Positions 58,420 to 64,000 of a stretch of 64,000 bases of DNA are shown in pieces (position 1 is the stretch's first letter; every line of letters begins with the position of its first letter). Origin of the DNA: Pseudomonadota bacterium (GTDB lineage Bacteria > Pseudomonadota > Alphaproteobacteria > Micavibrionales > UBA2020); NCBI GenBank assembly GCA_021845905.1, contig JAJZVA010000013.1, forward strand, positions 1-64,000, written 5' to 3'. The translations under genes were made by a program, and so were the position numbers. The notes beneath the pieces were generated by a model, which saw nothing but the letters and a program-made list of their open reading frames with translations, searched no databases and was not told the origin of the DNA.

Positions 58420-59121
58420 TTATAGCGTCACGCCGCGGCTTTCAAACGCGTCGATGATCATTTGCGCGTAAGCCGGCGCGTCATAGTGATGATCGAGCGG
58501 ATCGGAATTGATCAACTCTCCGCGCACCAGCCCCTGCCCGTCCAGAGACGCCGCATCGAGCGATATATAAGCGATGCCGTGCGCCGCGCAGAACGCTTCC
58601 ATTTCCGCATTGAAATGACGGGTCAGCACGGTGCGCTCCGCGCGGCTCGCCTTGACTTCTTTTCTGGCGTTGGCAACCTCGCCCCAATCCTGCCCGTCGC
58701 CGATCGTCGGGTAAGGCGTGCTGACGCAAATGACCTTGCGGGTCGCGGCAATCTCCAGTAGCAGTTTTTGGTAGCTGTCGAGCGCCTGCCGCTCCATCTC
58801 CGCGACGGGCACGCCGTATTTTTCCGCGCGGTACCAGATCACGAACCCCACGTCCACTTCGCCCATCAGCGTGATGACGGTTTTCGCCCGCGATTTGCGC
58901 GCGGCTTTTCTGAACAACGGCAGCGCCTGCGTTTTTGAATTGGGGTTTCGCAGTCCGGAAACCGTGGCGGCTGAAATGGCGGCGACATCGAAGAAAATAT
59001 CCCCGTACCGCGTATCGAACAAGGCATGATTGAAAACGCCCGCGTGCGAATCGCCGAGCACGAGCACGTCCCTGCGGCCGCGGCGTTTTTTCCAGCGCAT
59101 AAATGCTTCGCGCGGCCTCAC
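58420..59121 (-). CDS. SGNH/GDSL-like hydrolase-fold protein
   Basis: VLVLGDSHAGVFNHAL near the N-terminus; ..NSDPLDHHYDAPAYAQMIIDAF near the C-terminus. Confidence 0.65.
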   Translation of the reverse strand: MRPREAFMRWKKRRGRRDVLVLGDSHAGVFNHALFDTRYGDIFFDVAAISAATVSGLRNPNSKTQALPLFRKAARKSRAKTVITLMGEVDVGFVIWYRAEKYGVPVAEMERQALDSYQKLLLEIAATRKVICVSTPYPTIGDGQDWGEVANARKEVKASRAERTVLTRHFNAEMEAFCAAHGIAYISLDAASLDGQGLVRGELINSDPLDHHYDAPAYAQMIIDAFESRGVTL

Positions 59122-59122
59122 A

Positions 59123-60433
59123 TTACGCCTCCACCCTGCGCTCCGTTTCAGCGCCCTCGCCGTTTTCCGGCACCGGCGTGACGCGCACGAGGCTGATCTG
59201 GTTTTTCTGTTTCTTGAGAATCTCGAAGCGGAAGCCGAAGAAGGTGAAAGTCTGCCCGACGCTCGGCACGCGGCGGCTTTCGAACAAAATCAGCCCGGCG
59301 AGCGTCGCGTATTCCTCGTCCGGCAGGCCCCAGTCGAATTCGCGGTTAAGATCGCGGATGGTGACTTTTCCGTCGATGATGTAAGAGCCGTCGGTCTGCG
59401 GGCGCACGCCGGTGACGGCGACGTCGTGCTCGTCGCTGATCTCGCCGACGATTTCCTCGAGAATGTCCTCCAGCGACACGACGCCCATCAGCGCGCCGTA
59501 TTCGTCGACCATGATGGAGAAATGCTCGCGCCGCTTGCGGAAGGCCTGCAACTGGTCGAACAGCGTCGTCTGCTCCGGGATGAACCACGGCTCCATCATC
59601 GCGTTCATGATGTTGAGCTTCGAAATGTCGCCCTTGCAGTTGATCAGCGCGTTCAAAAGCAGCTTGGTGTGGATGACGCCGATGATGTTGTCCTGGTTGT
59701 CCTTCCACACCGGCAGGCGGGTGAAGGAACTGTGCAGCACTTCGTCGACGATGCGCGCTGGCGGCAGGTCGGCGTTGATCATGCGCACGTTCTTGCGGTG
59801 GACCATGATTTCGGAGACTTCGACCTCGGCGAGATCCATGATCGAGCGCAGCATCGCGCCGCGCTCCTGATCCTCCTCGATGCTCATGGTTTCCTTGAAA
59901 AGGTCGATGGCGCCGCGCAGCTCCTCCTCGTATTCGTCCTCGTCATCGATCCGCGGCTTGACGCCGAAGGCGCGAAAACAGCCTTCGACCAGCTTGTTGA
60001 CGCTGAAGGTGATCGGCCGGAACAGCACCACCGCGATGGCGACGGCGGGCGCAAGCCACAAAGACAGGCGTTCGGAATTGAGCAGCGCATAGGTTTTCGG
60101 CAGCACTTCCGCGAAAATCAGCACCATCACCGTGACGCCGATCGTCGCGTAAAGGATGCCTTTCTCGCCGAACATTTGCAGCAAAAGCGCGGTGGCGAGC
60201 GAGGACAGCAGAATATTCATGATCGTATTGCCGAACAAAAGCGTGCCGATCATGCGGTCTTTGTGCTGACGCAGCCTGTTGATCAGCCGCGCGCGGGCGT
60301 TGCCGTCGTTCTCCAGCGCATGCATGCGCGCGCGCGAGGCCGCCGTCAGCGCCGTCTCCGAGGCCGAAAAAAACGCCCCGCCGAGCAATAGCGCGAACAA
60401 TCCCGCAATATCCAGCCAGATGTCATGATCCAT
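59123..60433 (-). CDS. CNNM (DUF21)-CBS-CorC_HlyC domain protein (hemolysin C/CorC family)
   Basis: FFSASETALTAASRARMHAL, VMVHRKNVRMINAD-type CBS region, MVDEYGALMGVVSLEDILEEIVGEISDEHD. Confidence 0.92.
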   Translation of the reverse strand: MDHDIWLDIAGLFALLLGGAFFSASETALTAASRARMHALENDGNARARLINRLRQHKDRMIGTLLFGNTIMNILLSSLATALLLQMFGEKGILYATIGVTVMVLIFAEVLPKTYALLNSERLSLWLAPAVAIAVVLFRPITFSVNKLVEGCFRAFGVKPRIDDEDEYEEELRGAIDLFKETMSIEEDQERGAMLRSIMDLAEVEVSEIMVHRKNVRMINADLPPARIVDEVLHSSFTRLPVWKDNQDNIIGVIHTKLLLNALINCKGDISKLNIMNAMMEPWFIPEQTTLFDQLQAFRKRREHFSIMVDEYGALMGVVSLEDILEEIVGEISDEHDVAVTGVRPQTDGSYIIDGKVTIRDLNREFDWGLPDEEYATLAGLILFESRRVPSVGQTFTFFGFRFEILKKQKNQISLVRVTPVPENGEGAETERRVEA

Positions 60434-60436
60434 TTT

Positions 60437-61615
60437 TCAAGCTCCAAATTTATTTTTTAAAAAATCCCGCACGTCCGCGCCGTCGACGTCGCGCGCGACG
60501 AACGCGCCGCCGATCCGCCTGGCGAGGACGAGGACGATTCGCCCGTCCCTGTTCTTCTTGTCGGACTGCATGCGGGCGAACATGTCTTCGGCGGAAACAT
60601 CGAACGGCGGCGCGGTCATCAGACCGGTTTTTTGCAAATGGGCGCGCAGACGTTCCACGTCCTTTTCCGGACACAAGCCCCGCGCACGCGAAAACTCAAG
60701 CGCCAGCAGACAGCCGATGCCGACCGCCTCGCCGTGCAAAATGCGCCCGTCATAATTTCCGATTGCTTCCAGCGCGTGACCGAAGCTGTGACCGAGGTTC
60801 AGAAGCGCGCGGATGTCTTTTTTCTCGTCCGCGTCCGCCGCGACGATCGCAGCTTTGGCGCGGCAGCTCTTTTCGATGGCGTATTTTTGCGCCGCCGCGT
60901 CGCCTTTGAGCAGTTTCTCGCCGTTTTCTTCCAGCCAGCCGAAAAAGGCCGGATCGTCGATCAGCGCGTATTTGAGAATTTCCGCATATCCGGCCTTCAA
61001 TTCGCGCGGCGGCAGCGTTTTCAGAACGTCGGTGTCGATCAGCACGATTTTCGGATGGTAGAAAGCGCCGGCGAGATTCTTCCCCGCCGCGGTATTGATG
61101 CCCGTCTTGCCGCCGACGGAACTGTCCACCTGCGCGAGTAGCGTCGTCGGAATCTGCACGAAACCCGTGCCGCGCATCATGACGGCGGCGGCGAACCCCG
61201 CGATATCACCCACCACCCCGCCGCCGAACGCAACAAGCGTGGAATTTCTATCTAATTTATAACTTAAACATTTATTTATAATGTATTCGAGTTGTTTGAA
61301 GTTTTTCGTTTCCTCTCCGGGCGGAAGAATGACCGGCGGACAGGCCTTGAACTCCGCCGCATCAAGCGCCCGCATCAGCGGCACGAGATATGATCCGGCG
61401 ACCGTTTCATCAGTCACCACGCAAATCTTCCGCGACGGCAAGAGACCGGCAAGACGCTCTCCCGCCTCCGCCAAAAGCCCGGAGCCGATCAGGATGTCAT
61501 ATGATTTGGCGCTTTCGCGGATATCGAGGCCAACGCGGACGATATTTTCCGAAGCGGCGTTTTCAGACGCGGTCAGAGCTTTGTCTCTCCAGAGTGTTTG
61601 TTTCTCAGACGTCAT
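60437..61615 (-). CDS. aroB: 3-dehydroquinate synthase
   Basis: GGGVVGDIAGFAAAVMMRGTGFVQIPTTLLAQVDSSVGGKTGIN, NLGHSFGHALE. Start MTSEK at 61615. Confidence 0.96.
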   Translation of the reverse strand: MTSEKQTLWRDKALTASENAASENIVRVGLDIRESAKSYDILIGSGLLAEAGERLAGLLPSRKICVVTDETVAGSYLVPLMRALDAAEFKACPPVILPPGEETKNFKQLEYIINKCLSYKLDRNSTLVAFGGGVVGDIAGFAAAVMMRGTGFVQIPTTLLAQVDSSVGGKTGINTAAGKNLAGAFYHPKIVLIDTDVLKTLPPRELKAGYAEILKYALIDDPAFFGWLEENGEKLLKGDAAAQKYAIEKSCRAKAAIVAADADEKKDIRALLNLGHSFGHALEAIGNYDGRILHGEAVGIGCLLALEFSRARGLCPEKDVERLRAHLQKTGLMTAPPFDVSAEDMFARMQSDKKNRDGRIVLVLARRIGGAFVARDVDGADVRDFLKNKFGA

Positions 61616-62150
61616 TTCCCTTTTCGCGGGCGGCCCACAGGGCAAGCTCCGCTTTTATAAGCCTCGCGCTATTTTGCGGCGTTTGATCGTCCGTGACAAT
61701 GCTTATATCGGCCTGCGCATATAATGGCGCACGCGCGGCAAGAAGCTGCTCCAGTTTCCGGCGGATATCCACGCCCTGCAGCAAAGGCCTGCGCTTATTG
61801 CGCGACAGCCTTTCAACCAGAACATCAATATCCGCGTGTAACCATACTGAAATTGCTTTTTGTTTTATAGTTTTTCTGATTTGATCTTGGATAAACGCGC
61901 CGCCGCCTGATGCCAGAACGCAAGGCGCGTCGTCGAGCAACCTCAACATCACCTTTTTTTCCATGCGACGGAATTCCGCCTCGCCATATTTGGCAAATAT
62001 CTCGGAAACATTATGGTTGGCGATACGTTCGATTTCCTGATCCGAATCAATAAATGGCATTCCCAGAAGGCGCGCCAGAATCGCCCCTGTTTTTGTCTTG
62101 CCCGCCCCCATAATTCCGACGAGAACGATGATTTTTTTGTCCAAAGTCAT
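61605..62150 (-). CDS. aroK: Shikimate kinase
   Basis: VLVGIMGAGKTKTGAILARLLGMPFIDSDQEIE, FRRMEKKVMLRLLD, LASGGGAF. Confidence 0.95.
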   Translation of the reverse strand: MTLDKKIIVLVGIMGAGKTKTGAILARLLGMPFIDSDQEIERIANHNVSEIFAKYGEAEFRRMEKKVMLRLLDDAPCVLASGGGAFIQDQIRKTIKQKAISVWLHADIDVLVERLSRNKRRPLLQGVDIRRKLEQLLAARAPLYAQADISIVTDDQTPQNSARLIKAELALWAAREKGNDV

Positions 62151-62237
62151 GATAAAAAATATCGTTTTTCCAAGGCTATTGCAAATTAATTATTTAAAAT
62201 CAAAGGGATAATAATAATATCGTTATGAAAAAAAATA

Positions 62238-62266
62238 TTGACACGCCATGGTGTATTATGTAATAA
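62238..62266 (+). promoter_or_regulatory. Sigma70-like promoter
   Basis: TTGACA - 17 bp - TAATAA, about 70 bp upstream of the small ORF at 62336. Confidence 0.6.
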
Positions 62267-62335
62267 ATTAATCACTAAGGATTACAGTCCATAACAACGC
62301 TCCGAAAGCGGAAGGAAAGGAAGGAAGCAAACGAA

Positions 62336-62488
62336 ATGATAAGAAAACTGCTTACCCTTCTTGTGTTTCTGGTTTTCGTGGGCGTTGTCGGCGGCTTTAT
62401 CGTGCTGTCGGCGTGGAATGTACCCATACAAAAGAAGCAGATCGTGCAATCTGTCGACGCCTCGCAATTTCTGCAAACGAAATCGTGA
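62336..62488 (+). CDS. Small membrane protein (50 aa), absent from the ORF track
   Basis: MIRKLLTLLVFLVFVGVVGGFIVLSAWNVPIQKKQIVQSVDASQFLQTKS*; one TM helix, GGAAAGGAAGGAAG Shine-Dalgarno region and upstream promoter. Confidence 0.75.
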   Translation: MIRKLLTLLVFLVFVGVVGGFIVLSAWNVPIQKKQIVQSVDASQFLQTKS

Positions 62489-62536
62489 GCGCTTCAGTCG
62501 GCAAGGGCCGGTCGGCTTTATGAGCGGTTTTTCGGG

Positions 62537-62580
62537 AATGTTCCGAATCGGCAAAATGATTTTTGCCGTTCCGGAACATT
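62537..62580. repeat. Near-perfect 20-bp inverted repeat with 4-nt loop
   Basis: AATGTTCCGAATCGGCAAAA-TGAT-TTTTGCCGTTCCGGAACATT, 18/20 paired. Confidence 0.8.
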
Positions 62581-62899
62581 CCAGGAGGACTAAAACGATA
62601 AAAATAAACTAGAAAATGCTTTAAGAAGTGTTTTTTAGGAAACTTTGGAAAGGACATAAAAACCGGAATTTGGAATATGAGAAAAGCAATAAAATTCATG
62701 ATCTTTGATGTTTTTTTGAACTATAACATTAAGATAGTGAAATAATAAAAATAAATTTTCACATATTTCCCCCTTGCGTTTCCTGTTGGGATACGGTTTT
62801 ATGTCACTGTTACGGAGGTAATGCGCTTTTAGGTTGCTTTGTGAAAGAGTTAGTAAGCAGCCGGGGTGCGTTAGGTAATTTTAAAAAGGAGAAAAAACT

Positions 62900-63889
62900 A
62901 TGGCACGTCCAGGTCGTCCTAAAATGCCCAAAGCCCCTCTGCCGGGTACAGTCGAGGCATTTCTTGATATGCTCATCGCGGAACGCGGTGCGGCCCTCAA
63001 CACGCGTCACGCTTACGAGCGTGACCTCGCCGACGTCTGCGCTTTCCTCAAGAAGCAAAGCAAGGACATCAATTCGGCGACAACCGTCGATCTCAAGGCT
63101 TATCTGACCGAGCTGAGCGCGCGTGAAAACGCGAAGAGCAAAGGCGGCGGAAAAACGGCTGTGCGCACGATCGCCCGCCGCATTTCGGCCCTGCGCCAGT
63201 TCTTCGGCTTCCTCGTTTCCGAAGGCACGCGCTCGGATGATCCGACGTCGACCATCGAAAGCCCCAAGCAAACCCGCACCCTGCCGAAAATCCTGAGCGA
63301 AGAGGAAGTCTCCGTTCTCATCGGCACGGCGCAAAAACAAGGCGGCCCGGAAAGCGTCCGTCTCGTCGCGTTGCTTGAAATCCTTTATGCCACCGGTCTG
63401 CGCGTTTCCGAACTCGTCGGGCTGCCGCTGTCGGCCATCGGCCCTGAAAGCCGTTACCTGACGGTTGAAGGCAAAGGCGGTCGCGAGCGCATGGCGCCGC
63501 TGTCCGAACCCGCGCAAAAGGCGATGAAGAACTACATGGACATCCGCGCCAAGTTCCTCATGTCCGACCGCAACGAATCGCAAGGCAAGTGGCTGTTCCC
63601 GTCGCGCACGTCTGAATCGGGCCACCTGACCCGCCAGCGTTTCGCGCAACTGCTGAAGGAACTGTCGCGCAACGCCGGCATCGATCCGGAACGCGTCAGC
63701 CCGCACGTTTTGCGTCACGCTTTCGCGACCCACCTTCTGAAGCACGGCGCGGATCTGCGCTCGGTGCAGAAGATGCTGGGCCACGCCGATATCGCCACGA
63801 CCCAAATCTACACGCAAGTGGTCGGCGATCAGGCGAAAGCCGCGGTGGAAGAAAACCATCCGCTCGCCAAAGAAGCGAACGGCAACTAA
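62900..63889 (+). CDS. xerD: XerC/XerD-type tyrosine recombinase
   Basis: YATGLRVSELVGLPLSAIG, SPHVLRHAFATHLLKHGADLRSVQKMLGHADIATTQIYTQV (R..HxxR..H..Y). D versus C subtype inferred. Confidence 0.9.
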   Translation: MARPGRPKMPKAPLPGTVEAFLDMLIAERGAALNTRHAYERDLADVCAFLKKQSKDINSATTVDLKAYLTELSARENAKSKGGGKTAVRTIARRISALRQFFGFLVSEGTRSDDPTSTIESPKQTRTLPKILSEEEVSVLIGTAQKQGGPESVRLVALLEILYATGLRVSELVGLPLSAIGPESRYLTVEGKGGRERMAPLSEPAQKAMKNYMDIRAKFLMSDRNESQGKWLFPSRTSESGHLTRQRFAQLLKELSRNAGIDPERVSPHVLRHAFATHLLKHGADLRSVQKMLGHADIATTQIYTQVVGDQAKAAVEENHPLAKEANGN

Positions 63890-63916
63890 TCGCCGTCTGA
63901 ATCTATGATCTGGAAT

Positions 63917-63949
63917 AAAGGGGGCTTTTGCAAAAAAGCTCCCTTTTTC
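63917..63949 (+). terminator. Rho-independent terminator after xerD
   Basis: AAAGGGGGCTTTTgcaaaAAAGCTCCCTTTTTCT. Confidence 0.8.
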
Positions 63950-64000
63950 TTTCTGCCGTTTTCGGCTAGGGTAGCGCCGTAAGCGTTTGTTTTATAGAGC

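Overview
This 64 kb window looks like an alphaproteobacterial chromosome: mostly core housekeeping operons with a few small accessory pockets. In order, it carries: the 5' end of a lipoprotein gene; a LapG/BTLCP-type cysteine protease; gyrA and coaD; AsmA; the envelope/translation cluster lpxB-lpxI-lpxA-fabZ-lpxD-skp-bamA-rseP-dxr-cdsA-uppS-frr-pyrH-tsf-rpsB; an allantoate-degradation pair (allA/alc); rpoC-rpoB-rplL-rplJ-rplA-rplK; an XRE regulator; dut, tag and cysK; amn-ftsY-mtaB-dapF; a DsbA-like protein and smc; a 518-aa uncharacterised protein; secF-secD-yajC; a ClC channel; homospermidine synthase interrupted by an in-frame TGA; mazG with a small accessory pocket; CNNM/CorC-aroB-aroK; and a XerC/D-type recombinase. 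I found no CRISPR array, rRNA, tRNA or convincing transposon. The items most worth a second look are: the TGA inside homospermidine synthase; a glycosyltransferase pseudogene with an internal deletion at a short shared junction sequence; the orphan 518-aa protein with a C-terminal 'DGKYHR..PA' repeat-like segment and a TTAA-N7-TTAA site upstream; palindromic operator candidates beside two XRE regulators; L10 and rpsB leader RNA structures; and a dif-like 28-mer upstream of gyrA. All family names are recognised by eye from the translations. No database search was run.
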